Shown piece after piece: positions 15,762 through 24,277 of a DNA stretch of 38,666 nt. The notes under the pieces were generated by a model, which was not told the DNA's origin, made no database searches, and saw only the letters and a list, made by a program, of their open reading frames with translations. The DNA is from Leeuwenhoekiella sp. (GTDB taxonomy: Bacteria > Bacteroidota > Bacteroidia > Flavobacteriales > Flavobacteriaceae). A program made the translations under genes and the position numbers. Within the stretch, counting starts at the first letter, position 1. The number at the start of each line of letters is the position of its first letter. The stretch spans positions 1 through 38,666 of the forward strand of contig DRGP01000018.1 of the NCBI GenBank assembly GCA_011050015.1, in the 5' to 3' direction.

Positions 15762-16280
15762 ATGAAAAAAATAATTGGAGGTCTATTTTTGGCCTTAACG
15801 TTTTTAAGCTGTAATAAGCAAAAAACAGGGTACGTAAACACTGAAAAAATTGTCAAGGAATATAAGACAATGGCAGCCACGCAGGATAGGTATGCCAAGC
15901 AAAACGATGAGCTCATGGCAGACCTAGAGCAAAAAGCAAAAGATTATCAGGCAAAGGTAGAGGAGTACCAGAAGAATCAGGGTTCTATGCGCGCTTCTGA
16001 GCGTGAAAAAACAGAGCAAGACCTTATGGCTCAGCGCCAGCAGTTACAGCAGGAGCAGCAAATGCGTGGTCGCCAGTTGCAACAGGAGAGTCAGGCAGCT
16101 ATAGATTCTATTATTAAAGAAGTTAAGGGTGAAGTTAAGGCTTACGGAAAAGCTAACGGGTACGATTTTATCTATGGGCAGAATGATGCCGGAAGTATTA
16201 TGTACGGTAAAGAGGAATATGACGTTACAGAAGACGTGATCGCATCGCTGAATAAAACAGAAAAAGACAGCATTAAATAG
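15762..16280 (+). CDS. OmpH/Skp family periplasmic chaperone-like lipoprotein
   Basis: A 172-residue protein with a lipoprotein signal peptide: KKIIGGLFLALTFLSC gives a lipobox-type site with Cys at residue 17. The mature part starts with the OmpH-like GYVNTEKIVKEY, continues as a long Gln/Glu/Lys-rich coiled coil (about residues 45-125) and returns to the short beta segment YDFIYGQNDAGSIMYG. This is the Skp/OmpH tentacle layout; Skp binds unfolded outer-membrane proteins in the periplasm. Lipid anchoring differs from soluble E. coli Skp, so a different partner or location is possible. It has its own promoter and a strong terminator. Confidence 0.85.
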   Translation: MKKIIGGLFLALTFLSCNKQKTGYVNTEKIVKEYKTMAATQDRYAKQNDELMADLEQKAKDYQAKVEEYQKNQGSMRASEREKTEQDLMAQRQQLQQEQQMRGRQLQQESQAAIDSIIKEVKGEVKAYGKANGYDFIYGQNDAGSIMYGKEEYDVTEDVIASLNKTEKDSIK

Positions 16281-16303
16281 CCAAAAAAGGCAATAAATCA
16301 ATT

Positions 16304-16331
16304 AAAAAGCCCGATTTATCGGGCTTTTTTT
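16304..16331. terminator. Terminator between OmpH-like gene and holB
   Basis: The stem GCCCGA (16309-16314) / TCGGGC (16319-16324) is flanked by A5 and T7, so it can act for both converging genes. The holB stop codon overlaps its T run. Confidence 0.85.
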
Positions 16332-17481
16332 ATGCTGCTTGACGGTGTAACAAGCGGGTAAGTTTTATGGAGAGATCGGTCAGGATTATTTTTGCATTGC
16401 CATTGCGTTCAATGTGATAGGCCGCGTCCTGTAGCTCTTTAACAATATCTTCTATGTTGTTTCCATGTACAAATGGCGCAAATTTGGCTAGGTCAAATTG
16501 AGTCTGTGGTTTAAGGTACACAAGAGTTTCTGCTTTATAATTAAGCAGAAGTGCCTGCCGAAAGAAATCGACGCAGTAATCTAAAAATTTTTTTTGGGTT
16601 TCACGGCCTTTGCTGGCAATCTGCTCGCTCCAGGACATAAGATCCAAGATGGACTTTTTATTGCCTTTGGCCTTAAAAGCAGTGCGTACCCAAGCGATAA
16701 ACCAGGTTTCAAATTCTTCATCTTCCCCATCATGATTTAGAATTTGCAGTGCTTTGTTATAATCACCATTGGCCTGGTGGGCGGTTTTTTTAGCAAGATC
16801 AGCATCACAGTTTTCATTCGTTTTAAGTGCTTCTTCAATGGCCGCTTCGCCCAGCGGTGGAAATTGCAGCACCTGACAGCGCGATTTGATGGTGTCAATA
16901 ATGCGATCTTCATCTTCCGCAATGAGGATAAAAACCGTTTTATTAGGCGGTTCTTCTATGAGCTTAAGCAGTTTATTGGAAGCAGCTGTGTTCATTTTTT
17001 CGGCCATCCAGATAATCATGACCTTATAACCCCCTTCATAACTTTTAAGGGATAAAGATTTAACCACATCTAGTGCTTCATCTACCCCTATTTGACCTTG
17101 TTTTTTTTCTATACCGATGTGCTGATGCCATTCATAAAGGCTTGCATAGGCGTTTTTCGCCACAAAATCCCGCCATTCCTTTAAAAAATTGGCTGAAACC
17201 GGGTGTTTTTTGACATTTTCATTGGTTGCCACCGGAAAAGCAAAATGTAGATCGGGATGGGAAAGGTTCTTAAACTTGACATTACAGGCCACAGGGCCAC
17301 CTTCATTTTCACCACCACCGTTATTACAGATTAAATATTGGGCAAAAGCAATGGCCATGGGTAGCACCCCGCTGCCACTCTTACCAATAAAAAGCTGGGC
17401 ATGGGCCACGCGATTACCAGTTGCACTGGTGGTCAAATGATTTTTTATAAATTCTTGACCTATAATAGAACTAAATTGCAT
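16330..17481 (-). CDS. holB: DNA polymerase III delta' subunit
   Basis: A 383-residue AAA+ clamp-loader protein. The N-terminus has FSSIIGQEFIKNHL and a P-loop-like LFIGKSGSGVLPMAIAFAQYL in which the conserved Walker A Lys is missing, as expected for the non-ATPase delta' subunit. The segment VMIIWMAEKMNTAASNKLLKLIEEPP corresponds to the Walker B/sensor region, and SRCQ follows as the SRC motif. It helps load the sliding clamp on DNA. A -7 box (17486-17493) ends four bases before the ATG. Confidence 0.85.
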   Translation of the reverse strand: MQFSSIIGQEFIKNHLTTSATGNRVAHAQLFIGKSGSGVLPMAIAFAQYLICNNGGGENEGGPVACNVKFKNLSHPDLHFAFPVATNENVKKHPVSANFLKEWRDFVAKNAYASLYEWHQHIGIEKKQGQIGVDEALDVVKSLSLKSYEGGYKVMIIWMAEKMNTAASNKLLKLIEEPPNKTVFILIAEDEDRIIDTIKSRCQVLQFPPLGEAAIEEALKTNENCDADLAKKTAHQANGDYNKALQILNHDGEDEEFETWFIAWVRTAFKAKGNKKSILDLMSWSEQIASKGRETQKKFLDYCVDFFRQALLLNYKAETLVYLKPQTQFDLAKFAPFVHGNNIEDIVKELQDAAYHIERNGNAKIILTDLSIKLTRLLHRQAA

Positions 17482-17485
17482 GGCT

Positions 17486-17493
17486 CAAATATA
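17486..17493 (-). promoter_or_regulatory. Candidate -7 box (TATATTTG) for holB
   Basis: A full TAnnTTTG match on the minus strand, four bases before the holB ATG. This implies a leaderless or nearly leaderless transcript. Confidence 0.45.
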
Positions 17494-17527
17494 ACAGAAT
17501 TGTAACGGTTTCTTTAAAGCCATCTGT

Positions 17528-17535
17528 TATATTTG
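17528..17535 (+). promoter_or_regulatory. Candidate -7 box (TATATTTG) for pgk
   Basis: A full TAnnTTTG match about 140 bp before the pgk ATG, giving a long leader. The leader holds a perfect 13-bp inverted repeat TGTGATCATCACA (17573-17585), which could be an operator. Confidence 0.4.
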
Positions 17536-17677
17536 TTTTGCTGAATAGGGCTAATTGTATGCAGTATATGGCTGTGATCATCACAAAAAGTCAATATATT
17601 AGCCAAAACTTTATTACACGTACGATTTGTAAGAAAAACCAACCTAGAACAGCGATCATAAAAAACCAAAAACATAC

Positions 17678-18865
17678 ATGAAAACGATTGACGATTTTAA
17701 TTTTAAAGATAAAAAAGCGCTCATACGTGTAGATTTTAACGTGCCCCTCAATAATGATCATGAGGTGACTGACACAACGCGTATAGAAGCTGCAAAGCCC
17801 ACGATTAAAAAGATACTTGATGATGGAGGTTCTACCGTGCTTATGTCTCATTTAGGAAGACCAAAGGCCAAAGAATCAGAATTTTCTCTCAAACATATTA
17901 TAGATAAAGTTTCTGAAGTATTGGGTGTCAAGGTCAAATTTGTGACCGATTGCGTAGGTGAAGAAGCCGAAAAAGCTGCAAAAGACCTTAAACCAGGAGA
18001 GGTTTTGTTACTTGAAAATTTACGTTATCACAAAGAAGAAGAAAAAGGGGATAAGGATTTCGCTAAAAAATTATCAAAACTGGGTGAAATTTATGTAAAT
18101 GATGCCTTTGGTACTGCGCATCGCGCGCATGCTTCTACCACGGTGGTGGCACAGTTCTTCCCCGATAAAAAATGCTTCGGTTATCTCATCGCCCAGGAAA
18201 TAGAAAGCCTTGATAAAGTAATGCACAGTGACAGAAAGCCGGTTCTTGCCATTCTGGGCGGTGCCAAAGTTTCTTCAAAAATTACCGTGATCAAGAATAT
18301 ACTCGACAAAGTAGATGACCTTATTTTAGGTGGCGGTATGGCATATACCTTTATAAAGGCGCAGGGCGGAAACATAGGAAGCTCTATTTGTGAAGATGAC
18401 TTACAGGATCTTGCCCTGGATATTTTAAAACAGGCCAAGGAGAAAAATGTGAATATTCACTTGCCGGTAGATGTGATTGCGGCAGATGCTTTTTCTGAAT
18501 TTGCAAACACCCAGGTAGAAGATATCTATAAGATTGCCGATGGATGGCAAGGGCTGGATGCGGGACCAAAAAGTTTAGAACATTTTGCTGAAATCGTAAA
18601 GAAAAGCAAAACGATATTATGGAATGGCCCACTAGGCGTTTTTGAGATCGAACCCTTTTCAAAAGGTACCATAAAACTGGGCGAAGCAATTGCCGAAGCT
18701 ACTTCTAATGGCGCGTACTCGCTCGTAGGTGGTGGTGACAGTGTTGCTGCTGTAAAGGAATTTGGTTTTGATGATAAGGTAAGCTATGTTTCTACCGGTG
18801 GTGGGGCGATGCTAGAAATGCTTGAAGGTAAGACCCTGCCCGGGATCGCTGCCATTCAAGATTAA
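17678..18865 (+). CDS. pgk: Phosphoglycerate kinase
   Basis: A 395-residue glycolytic enzyme that transfers phosphate between 1,3-bisphosphoglycerate and ADP. It is full length with all main signatures: N-terminal [21 protein letters not shown], the substrate-side [13 protein letters not shown] and [13 protein letters not shown]. The nucleotide-binding C-terminal half has [34 protein letters not shown] and [14 protein letters not shown] lytic transglycosylase gene starts 26 bp downstream and may share the transcript. Confidence 0.98.
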   Translation: MKTIDDFNFKDKKALIRVDFNVPLNNDHEVTDTTRIEAAKPTIKKILDDGGSTVLMSHLGRPKAKESEFSLKHIIDKVSEVLGVKVKFVTDCVGEEAEKAAKDLKPGEVLLLENLRYHKEEEKGDKDFAKKLSKLGEIYVNDAFGTAHRAHASTTVVAQFFPDKKCFGYLIAQEIESLDKVMHSDRKPVLAILGGAKVSSKITVIKNILDKVDDLILGGGMAYTFIKAQGGNIGSSICEDDLQDLALDILKQAKEKNVNIHLPVDVIAADAFSEFANTQVEDIYKIADGWQGLDAGPKSLEHFAEIVKKSKTILWNGPLGVFEIEPFSKGTIKLGEAIAEATSNGAYSLVGGGDSVAAVKEFGFDDKVSYVSTGGGAMLEMLEGKTLPGIAAIQD

Positions 18866-18891
18866 TAAATCACTAAGTAATCGCTATCCTT

Positions 18892-20310
18892 TTGCCAAAA
18901 AACAGAATTGTATTAAAGTTAGGTTTGTGTATACTATATAGTGTATTATGCTTTAACGCGCATGCCCAGAAAACCGATAATGCTATCTTAAGGGATTCTG
19001 GGGAACGTGAAGTGATACGTTATGGCGATTCTACCGTACAGTACAAAAAACTCAAGGATCTACATAAAGATGAGAAAGTAAACCTTATTCTCAAGAAGAT
19101 CAAAGAAGGCGATTCTATGGTCTATCAGCTTGATGATAATTCATATGCTGCCGCGCTTGATTCTATGTGGATTGAAGAGCTCACCACAGAAACCTTATAT
19201 GATTCGATCACTGAAATGGTGCAGGATCAGGATTTAAGTGAGGTAGAATATGCCGAATTGCCCACGGATACCTTGAAAAAAAGGCTTGCTCACTTGAGCG
19301 CCATTACGCCCTTTAATTTAGAATATAATCCCTATTTAGAGCGTGTAATAAAAAGTTATCTGAAACGGCACCGACCCACTATGGAACGCCTTATGGGCCT
19401 TAGCCAGTTTTATTTCCCTGGTTTTGAAGAAACATTAGACAAGTACAATCTGCCTCTTGAGCTTAAGTATCTTGCCATTGTAGAATCTGCATTGCGACCG
19501 CGTGTGCGCTCTAGGGCAGGGGCTACGGGCATGTGGCAATTTATGTATGCTACCGCAAAAATTCACGACCTGAAGATCAATTCTTATGTAGATGAGCGTA
19601 TGGATCCTGTGCGCTCTACCGAAGCCGCCAGTGAATACCTGGCCAGGCTCTATGAGATGTTTGACGATTGGGACCTTGCGCTGGCTTCCTATAATTCTGG
19701 CCCCGGTAATGTTTCAAAAGCCATAAGGCGCAGTGGCGGGCATAAAAATTACTGGAATTTAAGACCGTATTTACCCAGGGAAACTGCTGGTTATGTACCG
19801 GCGTTTTTTGCTTTTATGTACATTTTTGAATATGCCAATGAACACGGTTATCACCCCGAACCACCACCATTTAACTATTTTCTTACTGATACCGTTCATA
19901 TTAAAGAAACCATCAGTCTGGAAAAGGTTTCAGAATTTACAGGGGTTTCGCTGGCCGAACTGGAATATCTAAACCCGGTTTACAAGCTCAATATCATCCC
20001 TAAAACCCAAGATGATCAATATGCGCTAAGACTACCCAGAAAAGAAGTGGGTAAGTTTGTCTATAATGAGGACGCCATCTATGCAACCGTAATGGCAGAA
20101 GAAGATAAGCATGAAAAAACCCTTCCAGAGCTGTTAGAACAGGCCGCAGGGATCAATTATCGGGTCAAAAGCGGTGATTTTCTGGGAAGAATTGCAGAAA
20201 GGTACAGCGTGGGTATCTCCCAGATCAAGCAATGGAATAATCTGCGATCAAATAAATTACGAATAGGGCAGCGGTTGCTTATTTATCCTAACAAAACTTC
20301 GGGGCGCTAA
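18892..20310 (+). CDS. Membrane-bound lytic transglycosylase D-like, one LysM domain
   Basis: A 472-residue cell-wall enzyme that cleaves peptidoglycan glycan strands to 1,6-anhydro products. A signal peptide (LKLGLCILYSVLCFNAHA) is followed by an SLT domain at about residues 180-300, with the catalytic Glu198 in AIVESALRPRVRSRAGATG, then GMWQFM and ALASYNSGPGNV. The C-terminus carries one LysM domain (YRVKSGDFLGRIAERYSV ... RIGQRLLIYP) for peptidoglycan binding. E. coli MltD has two or more LysM repeats. The start codon must be TTG at 18892: an in-frame stop lies at 18874-18876 and no ATG precedes the signal peptide. Confidence 0.9.
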   Translation: MPKNRIVLKLGLCILYSVLCFNAHAQKTDNAILRDSGEREVIRYGDSTVQYKKLKDLHKDEKVNLILKKIKEGDSMVYQLDDNSYAAALDSMWIEELTTETLYDSITEMVQDQDLSEVEYAELPTDTLKKRLAHLSAITPFNLEYNPYLERVIKSYLKRHRPTMERLMGLSQFYFPGFEETLDKYNLPLELKYLAIVESALRPRVRSRAGATGMWQFMYATAKIHDLKINSYVDERMDPVRSTEAASEYLARLYEMFDDWDLALASYNSGPGNVSKAIRRSGGHKNYWNLRPYLPRETAGYVPAFFAFMYIFEYANEHGYHPEPPPFNYFLTDTVHIKETISLEKVSEFTGVSLAELEYLNPVYKLNIIPKTQDDQYALRLPRKEVGKFVYNEDAIYATVMAEEDKHEKTLPELLEQAAGINYRVKSGDFLGRIAERYSVGISQIKQWNNLRSNKLRIGQRLLIYPNKTSGR

Positions 20311-20386
20311 TCGTTTTCCCTCTTAAGTTTCTAAGAACTTCCTGTTTTTATTATTATTAACGGGAAAGATTCATTTTTCAGTTATA

Positions 20387-20394
20387 TAATTTTG
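20387..20394 (+). promoter_or_regulatory. Candidate -7 box (TAATTTTG) for DUF4837 gene
   Basis: A full TAnnTTTG match about 116 bp before the chosen ATG. Two direct copies of GGAACGATT (20423-20431 and 20444-20452), exactly 21 bp apart, lie in the leader on one face of the helix. Confidence 0.4.
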
Positions 20395-20509
20395 CTCGGG
20401 TGATAATGAATATTTCATCGGGGGAACGATTCTATTGCATTTTGGAACGATTTTGGTAGTGAATTCGGTAAATAATACCACTTTACAACTAACGAAAGAA
20501 GAACCTATT

Positions 20510-21487
20510 ATGCAAAAACTACTTTTGGCATTCCTTTTATGCGCCGCACTGATTTCCTGTAACGATAAGCCCGGTAAGCGCGTGCTGAGCAGTTCATCTG
20601 GCGGCCTCAACAAACTTACGGTGGTGATGCCCAATGAGCTGTGGCAAGGCAGCCTGGGAGAAACCATACGCGCAAATTTTGCCGGGGCTGTTGAGGGCTT
20701 GCCGCAGGTAGAACCTTTATTTGACATTAACCAGATGCCAGCAGAGGCTTTTACCGGTTTTATGCGCAAACAACGCACGTTTTTGCGCATTGAAAAAAGC
20801 GATACAACAAACCTTAAAATTGTAAAAAATGCTTATGCAAGGCCGCAGACCGGGATTATTGTGAAAGGTCCTGACGTAAATGCTATTATCAACCTGCTAA
20901 AAAAGGATAGCGCGACCATCGTAGAAACCTTTAAGAACACAGAGCGGCAGGAGAAGTTGCGACGGGTGAATCTCGCTCCACAGGAAGATGATATGCTGAG
21001 AAAAAATTTCGGTATTTCCATGAAATTCCCAGACGCTTACCGCTACGCAGAAACTAAAAATGATTTTTTCTGGATACGTAAAGATGTTCCTAACGGCGAT
21101 ATGGATATTACGGTCTATGAAGTGCCTTTTTCTACTATAGATAGTGATACTAATACTATTGCTGCGATCATCAACATGCGAGACAGTATAAGTGGTGATA
21201 ATATTGTCACAGATGAGGGTACCCGTTTTAGAACAGAACCGGCGTATGCCCCATATCTCAAAAAAACTACAATAGATGGAAAAACCGCTTGGGAAACCAA
21301 AGGAACGTGGGATGTTAAAGGCAGATTTATGGCCGGACCCTTTGTAAATTATGCCATAAAGGATGAAAAGAATAAGCGCTATCTAGTGCTGGAGGGTTTT
21401 GTATTTAAACCTTCTTCAAACAAGAGGGATAATATGTTTGAACTGGAATCTATATTGCGGTCTGTTCATTTTATAGACGAGAAATAA
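20510..21487 (+). CDS. DUF4837 family lipoprotein
   Basis: A 325-residue protein. The open frame reaches back to 20435, but the ATG at 20510 opens a proper lipoprotein signal peptide (QKLLLAFLLCAALISC, lipid-anchored Cys near residue 17). The mature part matches the Bacteroidota-restricted DUF4837 family: GGLNKLTVVMPNELWQGSLG, FTGFMRKQRTFLRIEK, then FGISMKFPDAYRYA and DFFWIRKDVPNGDMDI in the second half. The role is unknown; it probably sits in the inner leaflet of the outer membrane or the outer face of the inner membrane. A perfect terminator follows, facing tatA. Confidence 0.8.
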   Translation: MQKLLLAFLLCAALISCNDKPGKRVLSSSSGGLNKLTVVMPNELWQGSLGETIRANFAGAVEGLPQVEPLFDINQMPAEAFTGFMRKQRTFLRIEKSDTTNLKIVKNAYARPQTGIIVKGPDVNAIINLLKKDSATIVETFKNTERQEKLRRVNLAPQEDDMLRKNFGISMKFPDAYRYAETKNDFFWIRKDVPNGDMDITVYEVPFSTIDSDTNTIAAIINMRDSISGDNIVTDEGTRFRTEPAYAPYLKKTTIDGKTAWETKGTWDVKGRFMAGPFVNYAIKDEKNKRYLVLEGFVFKPSSNKRDNMFELESILRSVHFIDEK

Positions 21488-21501
21488 AGGAACACCAGCT
21501 A

Positions 21502-21537
21502 AAAAAGCCCAGTCATAAATTTATGACTGGGCTTTTT
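21502..21537. terminator. Bidirectional terminator
   Basis: A near-perfect palindrome with arms AGCCCAGTCATAAA / TTTATGACTGGGCT, bounded by A and T runs, between the convergent DUF4837 and tatA genes. Confidence 0.92.
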
Positions 21538-21566
21538 ATTATAATTTCAAAAGTTTAGAACCTAAC

Positions 21567-21770
21567 CTAAGATTTTTTCTCTTCGATTTTTTCTTCACTT
21601 AGCGGCTTATCCTCTTCTTTAGAAGCATCTTTAAATTCTTTTATTCCGCTTCCGAGACCTCGCATCATCTCTGGTATTTTTTTACCTCCAAAAAGAAGTA
21701 GTATAACCAGAACAATAATACCAATTTGCCATGGTCCCACCATTCCTAAAAATATTGTCAATGCATTCAT
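21567..21770 (-). CDS. tatA: Twin-arginine translocase subunit TatA/TatE
   Basis: A 67-residue protein with the whole TatA layout: a short N-terminus, one membrane helix (PWQIGIIVLVILLLFGGKKI), the FGGKKIPEMMRGLGSGIKEFK hinge and amphipathic helix, and an acidic/lysine tail. TatA multimers form the channel that moves folded, twin-arginine-tagged proteins across the inner membrane. The FGxKK(L/I)PE motif is diagnostic. tatC is not adjacent. It is transcribed away from the M23 peptidase gene. Confidence 0.93.
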   Translation of the reverse strand: MNALTIFLGMVGPWQIGIIVLVILLLFGGKKIPEMMRGLGSGIKEFKDASKEEDKPLSEEKIEEKKS

Positions 21771-21863
21771 AACTTTTTATTTAGAAAGTAAATATAAAAA
21801 GAAAAGTACAAACGCAACCCTTTCTTAAGAAAAATTAGCATGTGCCATCCTATCTTTTAATTT

Positions 21864-21871
21864 TATATTTG
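21864..21871 (+). promoter_or_regulatory. Candidate -7 box (TATATTTG) for the M23/GH3 string
   Basis: A full TAnnTTTG match 19 bp before the ATG at 21891. It would drive the M23 peptidase gene and possibly the closely spaced genes after it. Confidence 0.5.
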
Positions 21872-21890
21872 TCTTAGCTTATTCATTGTG

Positions 21891-22760
21891 ATGACAAAAA
21901 AGAAAAAAGAAGACAAAAAACTCAAGAAAAGACTACTGCATAAATACCGGTTGGTTATTCTTAATGAGGATACCTTTGAAGAACATGTTTCTTTTAAGCT
22001 TACCCGACTCAATGTTTTTATTCTTTTTGGTTTTTCTACAATTGCTATCATTGCTTTAACATTTTTCTTGATTGCTTACACTCCTTTAAGAGAATATATA
22101 CCGGGATATCCTTCTACGCAGCTCAGAAAACAAGCCACCCAGCTCATGTTTGAGACCGATTCGCTCAAACGCAGTTTTGAGATCAATAAAAAATATTACG
22201 CCAGCATACGCAAAGTACTTACCGGCGACAGTCTCGCGGTAGATTTTAACAGGGATTCAATCATCGATGCCAATGAGGGCCAGACGCCAAGTATAGATGT
22301 GCGCTCCTCTCGGGCAGATTCTGTATTACGCGAAAAAGTGGCTCAGGAAGATCGTTACAACCTTTTTAATCCCGCAACCGCTGCGGTGGCCAACACGCTT
22401 TTTCCTCCAGTAAAGGGCACGATTACAGAACCCTATAACATCGACACAAAACATTATGCTGTTGATGTGGCCGTGGTTAAGGATGAACCCGTAAAAGCAG
22501 CAGCAGATGGCACGGTCATCTTTTCAGAATGGACGGCAGATACCGGTTATGTTATCATCCTTGAGCACGCTGGGAATTTGATTTCTGTGTACAAGCATAA
22601 CGCCACGCTGAACAAAGAGCAAGGCGATTTAGTAAAAGCGGGTGAGGTCGTTGCAACGGTAGGTTCCACGGGTACTTTGAGTACGGGTCCACATTTACAT
22701 TTTGAATTGTGGAGCGGTGGATATCCCGTAAATCCCACTAATTATATAAACTTTGAGTAG
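21891..22760 (+). CDS. M23 family metallopeptidase (LytM-like), membrane-anchored
   Basis: A 289-residue protein; ATG 21891 is preferred over the in-frame GTG three bases earlier. A lysine-rich cytoplasmic N-terminus (about 15 residues) and one membrane helix (about residues 40-62) lead to a periplasmic linker and a C-terminal M23 domain (about 180-285). The zinc and catalytic residues are intact: H188-x3-D192 in HYAVD, a histidine in VYKHNATL, and H268-x-H270 in HLHFEL. Expected activity is peptidoglycan peptide-bond cleavage. The GH3-like gene starts 3 bp after its stop, so they are probably co-transcribed. Confidence 0.9.
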   Translation: MTKKKKEDKKLKKRLLHKYRLVILNEDTFEEHVSFKLTRLNVFILFGFSTIAIIALTFFLIAYTPLREYIPGYPSTQLRKQATQLMFETDSLKRSFEINKKYYASIRKVLTGDSLAVDFNRDSIIDANEGQTPSIDVRSSRADSVLREKVAQEDRYNLFNPATAAVANTLFPPVKGTITEPYNIDTKHYAVDVAVVKDEPVKAAADGTVIFSEWTADTGYVIILEHAGNLISVYKHNATLNKEQGDLVKAGEVVATVGSTGTLSTGPHLHFELWSGGYPVNPTNYINFE

Positions 22761-22763
22761 CGC

Positions 22764-24257
22764 ATGTCCTTAAAATCTTTTGCAGCCCGTCTTTTTGCGC
22801 GTTATACCGTTTCAAAAACCAAAAAATGGACTGATCAGCCCATTAAAACACAGGAAAAGGTATTTCAGGAACTTATAAAAACAGCGTCGGAAACCAAATT
22901 TGGTCAAGATCATCATTTTAATGAGATACAAACACCGGTACAGTTTGCTTCTCAAGTCCCTGTGCGTGATTATGAAGGTTTAAAGGAATATGTGGATTTA
23001 ATGGTTCAAGGGAAAGAAAATATTCTCTGGCCGGGAAAACCTCTTTATTTTGCCAAAACCTCGGGGACGACTTCTGGAGCAAAATATATCCCCATCACCC
23101 AAAAATCGATGCCCACGCATATTAAAGCGGCCAGAAACGCTATTTTAAGCTATATAGCAGAAACGGGCAATGCCAATTTTGTAAACGGAAAGATGATTTT
23201 TCTACAGGGAAGCCCGGTTTTACAGGAAAAAAACGGTATCAAATTAGGTCGGCTTTCGGGCATTGTAGCGCATTTTGTACCGTCATACCTACAAAAAAAC
23301 CGTATGCCCAGCTGGGAAACCAACTGTATCGAAAACTGGGAAGAAAAGGTAGATGCGATTGTTACAGAAACGATGCAGGAAGACCTGAGTATCATAAGTG
23401 GAATCCCATCATGGGTGCAGATGTATTTTGAACGTCTAATGGAAAAAACCGGTCAAAAAGTAGGTGAAATCTTCCCGAATTTCAACCTTTTTATCTACGG
23501 CGGTGTCAATTATGAACCCTACCGAAAGAAGTTTGAAAACCTTATTGGGAGGGCGGTAGCTAGTATAGAGCTTTATCCCGCAAGCGAAGGCTTTTTTGCT
23601 TATCAGGACACCCAGAAAGAGCCGGGAATGCTCCTGTTGCTTGATGCCGGTATTTTTTACGAATTTATAGCAGCCGATGAGTTTTTTGATGAAAATCCGC
23701 GGCGCTTGACCATTGGTGAGGTAGCACTTGGCGTGAACTACGTGATGATCATTTCAACAAATGCGGGGCTGTGGGCCTACAATGTGGGTGATACAGTTCA
23801 ATTTACCAGTTTGTCCCCGTATAGGTTAATGGTAACCGGGCGTATCAAGCATTTTATTTCAGCCTTCGGTGAGCATGTAATCGGTAATGAGGTAGAACGG
23901 GCGATTGCTTTGGCTATTGAAAAACATGAAGTGGAAATGACCGAATTTTCGGTGGCGCCACAAATAACTCCTCCTGAAGGACTCCCTTATCATGAGTGGT
24001 TTATCGAGTTTGAGAAACGGCCTCGGGACATGCACGCTTTCGCGAAAGCAATAGATGAAGAACTACAGGAACAGAACAGTTATTATAAAGACCTGATAAC
24101 CGGAAAAGTGCTGCAAACTTTAAAGATAAGCATGGTAAAGCGGGGTGGTTTTAACGACTACATGCGCACGCAGGGTAAGCTGGGCGGGCAGAACAAATTA
24201 CCGCGCCTCGCCAACGACCGAAAAATTGCCGATGCTTTACCTGTAACCGATTTTTAA
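22764..24257 (+). CDS. GH3 family adenylate-forming enzyme homologue
   Basis: A 497-residue member of the GH3 branch of the acyl-adenylate/firefly luciferase superfamily. In plants, GH3 enzymes link acyl acids such as auxin or jasmonate to amino acids; bacterial members have no firmly known substrate. The adenylation motifs are visible: the P-loop TSGTTSGAKYIPIT at residues 99-112, ELYPASEG starting at 269, and NVGDTVQF, followed by the RIKHFISAFGEHV hinge and a small C-terminal domain. Motifs appear intact, so an active enzyme is likely. It sits between the M23 peptidase and a nucleosidase-like protein with almost no gaps. Confidence 0.85.
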   Translation: MSLKSFAARLFARYTVSKTKKWTDQPIKTQEKVFQELIKTASETKFGQDHHFNEIQTPVQFASQVPVRDYEGLKEYVDLMVQGKENILWPGKPLYFAKTSGTTSGAKYIPITQKSMPTHIKAARNAILSYIAETGNANFVNGKMIFLQGSPVLQEKNGIKLGRLSGIVAHFVPSYLQKNRMPSWETNCIENWEEKVDAIVTETMQEDLSIISGIPSWVQMYFERLMEKTGQKVGEIFPNFNLFIYGGVNYEPYRKKFENLIGRAVASIELYPASEGFFAYQDTQKEPGMLLLLDAGIFYEFIAADEFFDENPRRLTIGEVALGVNYVMIISTNAGLWAYNVGDTVQFTSLSPYRLMVTGRIKHFISAFGEHVIGNEVERAIALAIEKHEVEMTEFSVAPQITPPEGLPYHEWFIEFEKRPRDMHAFAKAIDEELQEQNSYYKDLITGKVLQTLKISMVKRGGFNDYMRTQGKLGGQNKLPRLANDRKIADALPVTDF

Positions 24258-24263
24258 AATAGG

Positions 24264-24271
24264 TATATTTG
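24264..24271 (+). promoter_or_regulatory. Candidate -7 box (TATATTTG) before nucleosidase-like gene
   Basis: A full TAnnTTTG match in the 20-bp gap after the GH3 gene, six bases before the ATG at 24278. It may be an internal promoter giving a leaderless mRNA. Confidence 0.4.
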
Positions 24272-24277
24272 ACCCCT

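Noticed and set aside
20435-20509. Longer N-terminus for the DUF4837 protein
   Set aside because: It would place a polar extension before an ideal lipoprotein signal peptide starting at 20510, and would cover the direct repeats.
20371-20790. 139-residue open frame on the minus strand over the DUF4837 gene
   Set aside because: It is antisense to a well-supported lipoprotein gene, has no recognisable domain and no promoter box.
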